Assembly: GCA_003268905.1 (NCBI GenBank)
Contig: QLTU01000019.1
Span: 1 to 64,000, forward strand
DNA length: 64,000 nucleotides
DNA from: Acidovorax defluvii
GTDB taxonomy: Bacteria; Pseudomonadota; Gammaproteobacteria; Burkholderiales; Burkholderiaceae_C
Direction of reading: 5' to 3'
Shown here: in pieces, positions 1 to 7,619 of the stretch
Layout of the letters: every line of letters begins with the position of its first letter
Numbering within the stretch: position 1 is the first letter of the stretch
Notes under the pieces: generated by a model
What the model saw: the letters and a program-made list of their open reading frames with translations, nothing else
Databases searched by the model: none
What the model was told of the DNA's origin: nothing
Position numbers and translations under genes: made by a program

Positions 1-578
1 CATCGATCAATCGTTCCATCGTCTCCACGATCTCCTTCGTGGGGACGATCCTCGATTACTGCCCTCGATTCAAGATGGGTTCTCCGGACGCATACGAAGT
101 GCCTGCGTGAACAACTCGCGATCCAGAATGGTCTGCTTGGAACTCATCGTCGGTACAAATCTTGACCGCCTGACAGGGGCGGCTCACCGAGAGTCTATGG
201 CAGCGCAAACCCTGCGCTGGCGTGCTGACCATCAACACCGGTCATGCGCAAGATGGGTTCGCCGCGCGCATACGAATTTCTTCTGGTTGGTCATCGTCGA
301 CATTTTTGCTGCAAGGGCCCTGCTTGCCCGTAGTCGACCGAGTGGGCCAGTGGGAGGTCGTGACGGGGTTTGAAGCTTGACCGGTGGTCTTGGTTGACGG
401 TGAACCCGCGCGCGTAAGTCTTTGATTTTGCTAGACCGCCATCTGCGCCTACCCGCAGGCCAAACGGAAAACAGAGACGGCTCTGCCGGAGAAAGTGGCC
501 GATTTCCAGCGTTTCGGCTGATGGCCACCCGCAGCACGGATAGCCGGGATCCCGCGTGGCGCGGGGATTTCAGGCAAG
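1..578. other. Gene-poor left flank, no gene recognised
   Basis: No reading frame here resembles a protein I know. The short open frames are Arg/Pro-rich and look like chance frames of GC-rich DNA. The only structure is an imperfect 28-bp direct repeat at 71-98 and 249-276 (25 of 28 identical), reading CAAGATGGGTTC..CGCATACGAA. Read on the minus strand, both copies would encode SYA(S/R)GEPIL, so this could be the decayed remnant of a duplicated coding segment. It lies outside the inferred left end of the integrative element and is probably the original chromosomal DNA downstream of ssrA. Confidence 0.4.
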
Positions 579-606
579 AAAAAGGGCCCGGAGATTTTCC
601 GAGCCC
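579..606 (-). terminator. Rho-independent terminator, probably the original ssrA terminator
   Basis: On the minus strand a GGGCTCGG / CCGGGCCC stem with a seven-base loop is followed by TTTTT. No minus-strand gene ends just to its right in the present arrangement. Its position next to the inferred attachment site suggests it was the terminator of tmRNA before the element inserted and separated the two by about 7 kb. The stem and U-tract are seen; the ancestry is inferred. Confidence 0.6.
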
Positions 607-613
607 TTGTGTT

Positions 614-626
614 TGGTGGGCTGGCG
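614..626. other. Inferred left attachment site of the integrative element
   Basis: TGGTGG-GCTGGCG here matches TGGTGGAGCTGGCG at the 3' end of ssrA (7810-7823) with one missing base. The match lies directly beside an orphan terminator that fits ssrA, and about 65 bp outside paired GTTCCCCG boxes. The homology is short, so the exact crossover point is uncertain. Confidence 0.4.
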
Positions 627-891
627 TCTACTGAATGAACGACGCAAGTGATTGATTTGCAATGAAATAGACAATGATGTTTTGCGGATTGTTCCCCGAT
701 TTGTTCCCCGGTGTCGGTCGTGATACCCCGATTTCAGGGGCCAATCTGTGCCCTCAAAACCTGCTCATCCTGCGTTGCATATTTTCTCCTCTCTGTTGCA
801 TTTTCCCGATTCTGTGCCCCCTCAGCCCCGCGCCATGTTTTTGATCCTCGTGCGCGCGTGCGTACTGTTCGGAAAACTCGCCCGCCCGCGA
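627..891. other. Non-coding left end of the element with a 25-bp duplication
   Basis: No gene is recognised. Apart from the GTTCCCCG pair, it holds a 25-bp copy (824-848) of the last codons of the neighbouring small gene (894-918, 24 of 25 identical), 70 bp away. This suggests a partial tandem duplication of the 3' end of that gene. Confidence 0.5.
689..710 (+). repeat. Paired GTTCCCCG boxes, left end of element
   Basis: GTTCCCCG occurs at 691-698 and 703-710, 12 bp apart. The same pair with the same spacing and orientation recurs at 7676-7695 near the integrase end. The 22-bp segments at the two ends differ at one base. They probably bind the integrase or an excisionase (arm-type sites). 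Confidence 0.6.
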
Positions 892-1116
892 TTAGCCCCG
901 CGCCATGTTGTTGATCCTGCGCATTTCGGCCAGCTCGGCATTCAGTGCCTGGGTCAGCTCTCGCAGTTGCGCCCGGTGCCCGCCCTGCCAGGCATTGCGT
1001 GATGACGCCGCCTTACCCTCGGGTGTTCGTGGGCCGGTGCTTTCCTTCCACGGTTGCCATTGCCGGATCAGCTCGGCCTGCCGTTGCCGTCGCTCCAATG
1101 TCCAGGGTGTTGCCAT
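892..1116 (-). CDS. Small conserved island protein of unknown function
   Basis: A 74-residue basic protein. Its middle, roughly residues 20-45, reads WKESTGPRTPEGKAASS then RNAWQGG, a pattern I recognise as recurring in short hypothetical proteins of proteobacterial prophages and islands; no function is known to me. I chose the ATG at 1116 because the conserved region begins about ten residues after it, and the longer frame upstream (to 1206) is low-complexity and overlaps the preceding gene further. It is the last gene of the element's minus-strand run and overlaps the 3' end of the gene before it by about 104 bp in another frame. Expression of both ends is unproven. Confidence 0.55.
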   Translation of the reverse strand: MATPWTLERRQRQAELIRQWQPWKESTGPRTPEGKAASSRNAWQGGHRAQLRELTQALNAELAEMRRINNMARG

Positions 1117-1657
1117 GCTGGTGCTCCAATAGTTCGTTTGGTGGACTTTGATTTTTCCCCGCGCTCGTGGGAGTGCCGTTGTTGACCTGCTGGGGGCCAT
1201 GGGCAATGTTGGCTTGCTTGATGTAGGGCATGGGGTTCTTCATCAGTGCCAGGGTCTCCGCCGTTGCCCGCGCCTGGGACTGCGCCTTGAGGGCCAGCCG
1301 CATCAGTACCTCGATGCCCTTGAATGAGTCCTGCCGCCCTGAGCGTTGTGCCAGGTTGTTGAACAGTGCGTCCAAGGTCAAAAACTGGTGCGTCAGTACG
1401 CGCTCAAACCGGCCCATGTCTCCGGCCACGGTCTCGTCCCCGGCCTTGCGCATGGCGGCCAGTAGCTCCGTCACTCCCAGCTCTTTGCCACCGCCTGAGT
1501 AGGCTTGCAGCGTGATGGCAGTCAGTGCGCCGTCGGTTGCCAGTGCGGCCAGCTTTTCGGACTGGCTATCTCCGTGCTGGAGCTCAACCCGCAAGGCATT
1601 GGGATCAGGCGGGGTTTTGTCCTTGCCCTTGTCCTTGGTGTTTTTGGTGGTTGCCAT
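1013..1657 (-). CDS. Hypothetical protein of the integrative element
   Basis: A 214-residue hydrophilic protein without signal peptide or membrane segment. The N-terminus is Lys/Asp-rich (MATTKNTKDKGKDKTPPDPN). Residues of about 30-150 form a mixed helical region (LAALATDGALTAITLQAYSG, then FLTLDALFNNLAQRSG), followed by a motif like MPYIKQANIAHGPQQVNNG. I recognise this last motif from hypothetical proteins of betaproteobacterial islands and prophages but know no function. The last 35 or so codons overlap the next gene in a different frame, so the real C-terminus may be a read-through tail. It starts three bases after the stop of the upstream gene, consistent with one operon. Confidence 0.65.
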   Translation of the reverse strand: MATTKNTKDKGKDKTPPDPNALRVELQHGDSQSEKLAALATDGALTAITLQAYSGGGKELGVTELLAAMRKAGDETVAGDMGRFERVLTHQFLTLDALFNNLAQRSGRQDSFKGIEVLMRLALKAQSQARATAETLALMKNPMPYIKQANIAHGPQQVNNGTPTSAGKNQSPPNELLEHQHGNTLDIGATATAGRADPAMATVEGKHRPTNTRG

Positions 1658-1660
1658 GGT

Positions 1661-2389
1661 TTATTCCTTCAAGTCTGAATTCATGTTGCTGTACCCCGCC
1701 CAAAGCTCAAAGCCCGTAGCGCAGCGCTGCCCGTAGCCCCGGCCTGCACACTGGCAGACGCTGCATTGCTGGTGGTGCGCCAGGTAGGCGCGATCCAGTT
1801 CCCGCCAGGATGGGCCGGATGGCGTGCGGGGTGGTTCGGGCGCTGGCGCTGGTGTCGGTGGTGCCGCGTCAACCATCACCCCTATGGGCAAGCGTGCATC
1901 GTCATACCCGTGGCAGCGCTGCAATATCAGCACGAGGTCGTGGGCCAGGTCTGTATTCAAGCCAGCCGCCCGCGCATTGCCGCAGCGGTAGGGGCCAGCA
2001 CCGTGCAGGTGTCGGCACTCCAGGCACAGCCGCCGGTCGTCGCTGTCTCGATCCCGGTTCACCAGACTGTCGGCCAGACGCTCGGCATCCTGGGGCACTG
2101 CACCACGCTGGCAGAACAGGGCTTGTCGCGCCATGAGGGTGTTGATTTCCTGTCCGTTCATGGCGCTGCTGTGCGGCCATGCCCAGCGGTCGGGGTCGGT
2201 GGTGGGTGCGTTCGCAGCCGGGGTTTCGGGGTTCGCCACAGCCCCGTCGAATTTTTGAATATGCCCCTGGGGGTGGGCTACGAAACCTACAAAACCCCCT
2301 GCATGGGTGTCTTGGGTGGGTTTCGTAGGTTTTGTAGCCCCTGCTCCTGGGGTGTTTTGATTTTTCAGCCGTGCAAGCCAAGTGCTCAT
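1661..2389 (-). CDS. Cysteine-rich hypothetical island protein
   Basis: A 242-residue protein. I chose the ATG at 2389 because it overlaps the stop of the replication gene by four bases (ATGA), and because MSTWLARLKNQ is a recurrent start for this family in Comamonadaceae islands. Two cysteine groups are visible: CLECRHLHGAGPYRC in the middle and CSVCQCAGRGYGQRC near the C-terminus. These could bind metal, but that is inference. The N-terminal third (ATKPTKPT .. GFVGFVA) is encoded by a 19-bp inverted repeat at 2278-2337. No enzymatic function is suggested. It is probably translated together with the replication protein. Confidence 0.7.
   Translation of the reverse strand: MSTWLARLKNQNTPGAGATKPTKPTQDTHAGGFVGFVAHPQGHIQKFDGAVANPETPAANAPTTDPDRWAWPHSSAMNGQEINTLMARQALFCQRGAVPQDAERLADSLVNRDRDSDDRRLCLECRHLHGAGPYRCGNARAAGLNTDLAHDLVLILQRCHGYDDARLPIGVMVDAAPPTPAPAPEPPRTPSGPSWRELDRAYLAHHQQCSVCQCAGRGYGQRCATGFELWAGYSNMNSDLKE
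2278..2337. repeat. Inverted repeat inside a coding region
   Basis: The arms at 2278-2296 and 2319-2337 are 19 bp each and complementary except at two positions, with a 22-bp loop. Each arm is itself a near-duplicate of a 10-bp unit (CTAC(G/A)AAACC). They encode the TKPTKP and GFVGFV motifs of the host protein. The symmetry is stronger than those amino acids demand, so a DNA or RNA role is possible. Confidence 0.7.
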
Positions 2390-4836
2390 GCGCGCCCCCC
2401 TGCCAGCAGCGCCGGATGGATCAGGTAGCGCTCGCTGGGCCTGCCGCCTGCCGATCCCGTGGCGGTGGTCTCCCGTGCCAGCCAGCCGTAATCCGCCAGC
2501 AACTCCGCCGCCTTGCGCACGCTGTCCACTGAATTCAATCCGGCCCAGCTTTTGACGGCCACCAGCCGGGGCGTGAATGACTCCCACAGCAACCCGTCGC
2601 CGTCGCACAGCTTGCTGCCTTTGATCTTCGCCAGCAGCGCATGCGCGCCGGTGGTCTCCGGGATCAATGCCGCTGCATACAACCGCTCGGCATGGGGGCG
2701 CAGGTAGTCCGCCCACGCCAGCGCCCGGATCAGCTCCCGCTCATGGATCACGCCGCCGCTGTCAGGTGTGTCCACCAGCGCAAAGATCAGCGCCAGCGCC
2801 GGGATCAACTTGCGCCACTTCGCCAGGTGCGACACCAGCGCCGGATGCAGTTCATCCCCCCGGATGCCGGTCTCGAACGGGATCAGCCATTCATAAAAAA
2901 TGGCCTGCGCCTCGGCACTGAATCGCCATTCCTGCGGATCATCGTCGGTGGCTGGCAGCAACCCATTCAGGCGCTCGAATACGGCCCATGCCGCCTGTTT
3001 GGCGGGTGTGTCAGGCCACCGATCCACCAGCCTGAATTCCTGCTGAATGTCGGGCCATACCGCCAGGCCAAAGCGCTGCAACAGGCCATCGTCGCCCGCG
3101 CCGCCGTTCACAGCCTCGCGCACATAGCTTTGCACCTTGCCCGGCTGAATGCCGCCCAGCATCGCCATGCAGACACGGGGCACATAGCTATGCCCGCGCC
3201 CGATTCGATCAACGGGGTGACCTTGGTTGCCGTCGTAGCCGGTCAGGTAGAAACCGCGTGCGCCTTCCTGTCCTTGGCGATCCATGCTGCATAGCAGGCC
3301 GTGCAGTTCATCTCGGTAGATCAGCAGACCCCATGGATTTGTCACCAAAAGATCAGCCAGGGCTTCCACCGTGCTGTCGCTTACCACATAGCGCCGCATG
3401 GTCGGCTCGGTGGGCTGGTCGGTGGGGGCCAGCAGCGCACGGGCTTTGGCGGGGTCTTTCGCTGCCAGGTTTGCGGCTTGTTTTTCGTTCGCCTTGCCTG
3501 CCAGCTCGGCCACCTTGGTGTCGAGCTCCCATGCTTCATGCGCCGCCTGCCATTGCTCGCGCTCGGTCGATTCCAGCCGGTGCAGGGGCTTCAGGACTTC
3601 ACCCAGCGCCGGGGACTTCATCACGCCTGGGCGGCCCACGATCAGCCCCCACAGATTGGGCACCACGCGCCAATCGTCATGCTGCTTGGGTGCCACCACG
3701 GCACGCGCACCGATCAGGCCAGACAGCGCAGTGATGACACCTACAGCCGGAAAATCCGGCGGGCACTGCATGCGCTCGGCAATGTCCATCACCCAGCCGC
3801 GCACCGCCTCGGGCAACAGCTCGGCATCAAATGCGGGAACGGGTGGCAGGGCGTCGGGCAGGGGCACGGGATCAGGCCATGTGCCGCCATCGTCTGCCCC
3901 CTCCAATGGCGGGAATGCAGGGGCTTGCGCCACGGGCGCAGCCGCTTCAATACATGCCTTCACAGCGTCCAATCCGGCCTGCTGGTGTAGGTCGTTGAAG
4001 TCTGTTTCCTTGTCGTTACGCTCGCCGGAAAAGTGAGGTTTTGTGAGGTAGCCACCTACGGCCTTTGCCGCCTCGGTGGCCTTGGTGATACCCGGATTGC
4101 CGTCGGTGAAAGCATCATCGTCAGCCGCCAGGATCAGGCGCAGCTTGGGGTATTTGCTGTGCAGCGCCTGGGCCACTTCCAGCAGGTTGCCAGCGTTCAT
4201 CGCGCACGCTACGGCATGGCCGGTGGCCTCATGGATGGATGCGCCCGTGGCGAAACCCTCGCACACGATCAGCAGGCCCTTGGGCTTGCCAATGCCAAAG
4301 TAGCAGCCCTTGATGCGCCCGCCGGGTTGGAACCGCTTGTCCCCCTCAGGGCCGATGGCTTGCAGGCTGTGCAAGGTGGTTGACGCATCGCGCAGCGGGA
4401 TCAAAAGCGCCTCCCCCTCGGCCTTGATGCCGTGGGGCTGAATGCCTTTGCGCACCAGGTACGGATGATCCGCCGGGGCCGGTAGCGCAGCGTCCCAGCG
4501 CTGCGCCGCCGCCGTTGCTGCATCGTGCTGGCGCTGGGCCTTGTCGGCTTCGCGCTGCTGGGCAATGGCCTGCATGCGCTGCTGGTGGGCGCTGCGCTCG
4601 GCCTGGGTCATTGTCTGGGTGTCCTTGCCGCACCAGGTCTGCGATAGCCCACTGCGCCAGCAACCAAAAGCGCCCGCCGGAACGTCGCCATCGTCGTGCA
4701 GGACGTACCAGCCCGATTGATCCATGCGCTTGCCGTTGGTGCTGAATCGGTACAGCGTGCCGTCGCCGTGGATCACCTCGGGCACGGGCAGGCCAGCACC
4801 TGCAATGGCTTGTTGGAATTGTTCGGATGCGATCAC
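2386..4836 (-). CDS. Toprim/DUF3987 replication protein (primase-like)
   Basis: An 816-residue cytoplasmic protein, the largest gene of the element, probably priming or initiating its replication. The N-terminal part (to about residue 110) has HGDGTLYRFSTNGKR and a cysteine pair. A Toprim-like domain follows around residues 150-270, with GLLIVCEGFATGASIHEATG and LILAADDDAF. The C-terminal half matches DUF3987, with VVPNLWGLIVGRPGVMKSPA (a P-loop-like segment) and YRDELHGLLCSMDRQGQEG. The start is the GTG at 4836: it overlaps the upstream stop (GTGA), follows a purine-rich GGGGGGCGG tract, and the ATG frame upstream runs inside the preceding gene. Similar Toprim plus DUF3987 proteins are typical of satellites and small integrative elements. 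Confidence 0.85.
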   Translation of the reverse strand: MIASEQFQQAIAGAGLPVPEVIHGDGTLYRFSTNGKRMDQSGWYVLHDDGDVPAGAFGCWRSGLSQTWCGKDTQTMTQAERSAHQQRMQAIAQQREADKAQRQHDAATAAAQRWDAALPAPADHPYLVRKGIQPHGIKAEGEALLIPLRDASTTLHSLQAIGPEGDKRFQPGGRIKGCYFGIGKPKGLLIVCEGFATGASIHEATGHAVACAMNAGNLLEVAQALHSKYPKLRLILAADDDAFTDGNPGITKATEAAKAVGGYLTKPHFSGERNDKETDFNDLHQQAGLDAVKACIEAAAPVAQAPAFPPLEGADDGGTWPDPVPLPDALPPVPAFDAELLPEAVRGWVMDIAERMQCPPDFPAVGVITALSGLIGARAVVAPKQHDDWRVVPNLWGLIVGRPGVMKSPALGEVLKPLHRLESTEREQWQAAHEAWELDTKVAELAGKANEKQAANLAAKDPAKARALLAPTDQPTEPTMRRYVVSDSTVEALADLLVTNPWGLLIYRDELHGLLCSMDRQGQEGARGFYLTGYDGNQGHPVDRIGRGHSYVPRVCMAMLGGIQPGKVQSYVREAVNGGAGDDGLLQRFGLAVWPDIQQEFRLVDRWPDTPAKQAAWAVFERLNGLLPATDDDPQEWRFSAEAQAIFYEWLIPFETGIRGDELHPALVSHLAKWRKLIPALALIFALVDTPDSGGVIHERELIRALAWADYLRPHAERLYAAALIPETTGAHALLAKIKGSKLCDGDGLLWESFTPRLVAVKSWAGLNSVDSVRKAAELLADYGWLARETTATGSAGGRPSERYLIHPALLAGGRA

Positions 4837-5084
4837 AGCCGCCCCCCAATCTGCGCCAGGAACAGCGCCGCGTCGTGCAGGCTGGGCAGGTAGCGCACCA
4901 GCCCCCAGCGCTCGGCCCAATAGGTGGTTGCGCCGTCCTTGGACGTCACGCTGTGCAGGTGGTGGCCTTGCTGCGCATAGGCGCTGCGCAGAGCGTGAAA
5001 ATCCTTGTCCGTGGCGGTAGACTGCGCAGTGTTCGGGGCGCTCGATTCTGCTTTGGTGGGGTCGGGCGTTTTCTTTTGGGTCAT
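4833..5084 (-). CDS. Small hypothetical island protein
   Basis: An 83-residue protein in the element operon. The start at 5084 overlaps the stop of the preceding gene (ATGA), and its own stop overlaps the GTG of the replication gene, so the three genes look translationally coupled. The first 30 residues are polar and low-complexity (TQKKTPDPTKAESSAP). The rest, FHALRSAYAQQGHHLHSV..YWAERWGLVRYLPSLHDAALFLAQIGG, resembles small proteins found beside primases in islands. No defined function. Confidence 0.65.
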   Translation of the reverse strand: MTQKKTPDPTKAESSAPNTAQSTATDKDFHALRSAYAQQGHHLHSVTSKDGATTYWAERWGLVRYLPSLHDAALFLAQIGGRL

Positions 5085-5368
5085 TGCACGCCCTCCCACT
5101 GCTTTGTCAGCGCCAGCAGCTTTTGCTGTGAACGGCGCTCCCGGCCTTTGGCATTGCGCAGGTGCTGGTACTCGCCAGCCGTTGCGGCCATCATGGCTTT
5201 CCAGTTGGCATCGCCCCGCGCAAGGTCGGTGTGCTGGTGGCCGGTGGAATTGCGCCAGGCGATGTACCCGCCGCGCAGCAGCTCTTTGCAGTGCTGGGTG
5301 TGGGCCACGGCCTGGGCATAGTGAATGGCGGCTTGCGCCAGGGCGAGAAGGGTTTGGGGCTTGGTCAT
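5081..5368 (-). CDS. Small hypothetical island protein
   Basis: A 95-residue basic, helical protein (MTKPQTLLALAQAAIHYAQA at the start). It has no membrane segment or signal. It lies between the AlpA-like regulator (10 bp upstream) and the next small gene (4-bp overlap), so it belongs to the replication operon of the element. I do not recognise a domain. The shape, a short and highly charged helical protein, would fit a DNA- or protein-binding accessory factor, but nothing in the sequence proves that. Confidence 0.6.
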   Translation of the reverse strand: MTKPQTLLALAQAAIHYAQAVAHTQHCKELLRGGYIAWRNSTGHQHTDLARGDANWKAMMAATAGEYQHLRNAKGRERRSQQKLLALTKQWEGVQ

Positions 5369-5378
5369 GGTCGCCCCT

Positions 5379-5627
5379 TCAAACCGTCGCCAGTTGATCT
5401 ACCCGCTTGGCATGCAGGCGCTTCACCAGCTCGCGGATTTCATCATCGGACTGGCCTGCGATGCGGGCACGGGTGATGGCCTTCACCTCATAGTCAGGCC
5501 ATGCCTTGGCGCGCTGCCCGATGGCCACGGGCCGGGTGAATAGCCCCGCCCGGATGGCGTTGTAAATGCTGGTGTTACTGCGGTCGCCTGTTTCAGCTTT
5601 GCAGGCGTCGATTCTCCAAAGTGCCAT
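5379..5627 (-). CDS. AlpA-like regulator / excisionase-type DNA-binding protein
   Basis: An 82-residue protein with an N-terminal winged-helix-like segment of the AlpA/MerR-excisionase type: LWRIDACKAETGDRSNTSIY then NAIRAGLFTRPVAIGQRAKA and WPDYEVKAITRARIAGQSDD. The pattern (helix-turn-helix, then R-x-P-V-x-I-G-x-R-A-x-x-W-P) is the hallmark of AlpA-family regulators, which control integrase or replication genes in P4-like satellites. It is the first gene of the replication operon. Immediately upstream (5711-5790) lies an array of 20-bp repeats that is a good candidate for its binding site or for a replication origin. Confidence 0.8.
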   Translation of the reverse strand: MALWRIDACKAETGDRSNTSIYNAIRAGLFTRPVAIGQRAKAWPDYEVKAITRARIAGQSDDEIRELVKRLHAKRVDQLATV

Positions 5628-5710
5628 ATCCGTACATCTTTCCTCGGCAGTGGTTGCCGGTGTTGTGATGTAGGGAAGTTTGGTTTTTGGGGCTTGCTAT
5701 TTGAAGCCTG

Positions 5711-5790
5711 TCAGCCGGTAGGGTGCAAGGTGTGCCGGTGGGGCCTACACCTTGCCGGTAGGGCCTACGGTGTGCCGGTAGAGCGTAGTT
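5711..5790. repeat. Four tandem 20-bp iteron-like repeats
   Basis: Units of exactly 20 bp at 5711-5730, 5731-5750, 5751-5770 and 5771-5790 share the core GCCGGT(A/G)GGG(C/T). The middle two are most alike, (T/C)(G/T)TGCCGGT(A/G)GGGCCTAC. The array overlaps the last codons of the 166-residue gene at its right and lies about 85 bp upstream of the AlpA-like gene. Short phased repeats next to a replication gene suggest iterons or a regulator array. Confidence 0.7.
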
Positions 5791-6265
5791 TTTTCCACTC
5801 GCCTACCCAGTCGCGGACGGTGCGCCATGTCACGGGGACAAGCTTTTTCTCTCTTATGGCGTCGGCAGCCGCGTCTAGTACCTTTGGCGGGTTCGCGTCC
5901 AACCAATTGAAAACTTCTTGCTTCATCGCCCGGTTTTCCGCATGGGCAGAATGCGCCCGCGCAGCCTGTTGTGCCTTGTAATGATGCTCCGCGACTAGTG
6001 CTACAAAATGAGGCATTGACTTGTGGTCAAGGCTCGTTTCAATAGCCCTGTCCAAGTTTTCTTTCCATTCGTTAGCCGCGTGCCATGCGCTTACTGGATC
6101 GTCATCGATATCGACAAATTCAGACCCCTCTATGAAAGCGTTAAAGACAACCGTGGCACGTTTTTTCTCTGTGTCTCGCAGCCGCTGCGCAAGGCGCTGC
6201 ATCGCCTCGAACAACTCCATATCGCTTTCGGTTTCGAGGGTACCCCTACCGCCAGACGTTTTCAT
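5765..6265 (-). CDS. Hypothetical protein between integrase and regulator
   Basis: A 166-residue hydrophilic, charged protein, mostly helical by eye (MELFEAMQRLAQRLRDTEKK, then DRAIETSLDHKSMPHFVALV). The C-terminal third, TWRTVRDWVGEWKKLRSTGT, looks like the end of a helix-turn-helix or DNA-binding segment, and the 85-165 region (VFNWLDANPPKVLDAAADAI) resembles proteins that bind repeats such as KfrA-type factors, though that is a weak resemblance. The start could instead be the second ATG at 6220 (MELFEAM). Codon use is less GC-biased than its neighbours. Its last codons run into the 20-bp repeats. Function unknown. Confidence 0.6.
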   Translation of the reverse strand: MKTSGGRGTLETESDMELFEAMQRLAQRLRDTEKKRATVVFNAFIEGSEFVDIDDDPVSAWHAANEWKENLDRAIETSLDHKSMPHFVALVAEHHYKAQQAARAHSAHAENRAMKQEVFNWLDANPPKVLDAAADAIREKKLVPVTWRTVRDWVGEWKKLRSTGTP

Positions 6266-6364
6266 TGCATTCCCTGTTTTGCCCCCCCGGAAAGAAACAA
6301 GCGCCGCCGGGTCAGGGTGTCCCGGTTGTCCCCCGTCGGGTAAGGCGTGGCGTCAAACTGTTGT

Positions 6365-7603
6365 CTATGCCCGCTTGAGTTGCACCACATCCGCACCAGC
6401 GGCCAGCTTGTCCAGGTAGTCCGCCCAGCGCTGCATCATGGTCTGGCGCTGCTTTAGGTAGGTGGTGCGGTTGTAGGCCCGCCCGTTGGCATCGCGCACG
6501 GAATGGGCCAATTGCGCCTCAATCACCAGCGGATCACATTCCAGCCGCTCGGCCAGCATCGTGCGCGCCGTCGCCCGGAACCCGTGCCAAGTCTGAATGT
6601 CAGGCGTGTAGCCCATGGATATCAGCGCCGTGCGCACTGAGTTTTCCGATATGGGCTTGCTGCGCTGGCGTTCGCCGGGGAACACCAGCCCGGTTGATTC
6701 GGTGTAGGACTTCAAGACTTCCAGAATCTGCACGGCCTGGGTGGGCAGGGGCACAAGGTGGGGCTGTCCGTTCTCTTTGCCGTCCTTGGTGCGCTTCATG
6801 CGTGCAGCGGGGATCGTCCACAGCGCTGCCTCCAGGTCGATTTCTGCCCAGCTCGAGCCGCGCAGTTCGCCGGGGCGTTGGAACAGCAGCGGGGCCAGCC
6901 GCAGCGCCGCCCGCACTACAGGGCCACCCTTGTAGCCCTTGATGGCGCGCAGCAACTCGCCCAGCCGCTCGGGGTCGGTGATAGCAGCGAAGTGCGTTCC
7001 CCGGTAGGGGGCCAGTGCGCCTTTCAGGTCGCCGGTAATGTCCCGGTTCACTCTGCCCGTGGCTACCCCGTAGCGCCACACTTGCCGCGCCAGCATCAGG
7101 CCACGGTCGGCAGTCTCTACAGCGCCGCGTTCCTCAATCTTGCGCAGCGTTGCCAGCAGCTCCACGGGTTCGATATCCGCCAGCCGCCGATCACCCAGCC
7201 AGGGGAACAGGTCGCGCTCAAACTGGCGCTTTGCCCGCACTGCATGGGCTTCGCTCCATTGGGGTTCCTGCTTTTCGTACCACTCCAGGGCCACCACTTT
7301 GAAGCTGTCGCCTGCTGGGTTCATTGCCTTGAGCTTTTCCACCTTGCGGGCTTGAATGGGGTCTTGCCCCTCGGCTTTTTGCAACTTGGCAGCATCCCGC
7401 GCCCGCCGCGCCGCAGTCAGGCCCACAGTCGGATAGCTGCCCAGCGCCAGCCGGGTTTCCTTTCCGTCGCGGTAGATTTTCTGAAACCAGCGCTTGGAAC
7501 CTGCCGGACTGATTTCCAGATACAGCCCCGCGCTGTCGGTCAGGCGCTCCCTTTTCTTGTCGGGTGGGCAGGTGGCATTTCGGCACTGGGCGTCGGTCAG
7601 CAT
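6365..7603 (-). CDS. Tyrosine recombinase integrase
   Basis: A 412-residue phage-type integrase that would insert and excise the element at ssrA. The N-terminal DUF4102 domain (about residues 1-90) has LTDSAGLYLEISPAGSKRWF and RLALGSYPTVGLTAARRARD. The core-binding domain spans about 105-185. The catalytic domain (about 205-390) shows the expected set: Arg in QRPGELRGSSW, Lys in RMKRTKDG, HGFRATART, His in QLAHSV and Tyr in YNRTTYLKQ. Length and layout are those of the P4-type integrase family, which favours tRNA and tmRNA 3' ends. It lies about 200 bp from the 3' end of ssrA, the standard position of an integrase beside its attachment site. Confidence 0.95.
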   Translation of the reverse strand: MLTDAQCRNATCPPDKKRERLTDSAGLYLEISPAGSKRWFQKIYRDGKETRLALGSYPTVGLTAARRARDAAKLQKAEGQDPIQARKVEKLKAMNPAGDSFKVVALEWYEKQEPQWSEAHAVRAKRQFERDLFPWLGDRRLADIEPVELLATLRKIEERGAVETADRGLMLARQVWRYGVATGRVNRDITGDLKGALAPYRGTHFAAITDPERLGELLRAIKGYKGGPVVRAALRLAPLLFQRPGELRGSSWAEIDLEAALWTIPAARMKRTKDGKENGQPHLVPLPTQAVQILEVLKSYTESTGLVFPGERQRSKPISENSVRTALISMGYTPDIQTWHGFRATARTMLAERLECDPLVIEAQLAHSVRDANGRAYNRTTYLKQRQTMMQRWADYLDKLAAGADVVQLKRA

Positions 7604-7619
7604 GGGTGTTTCCTGGGGT

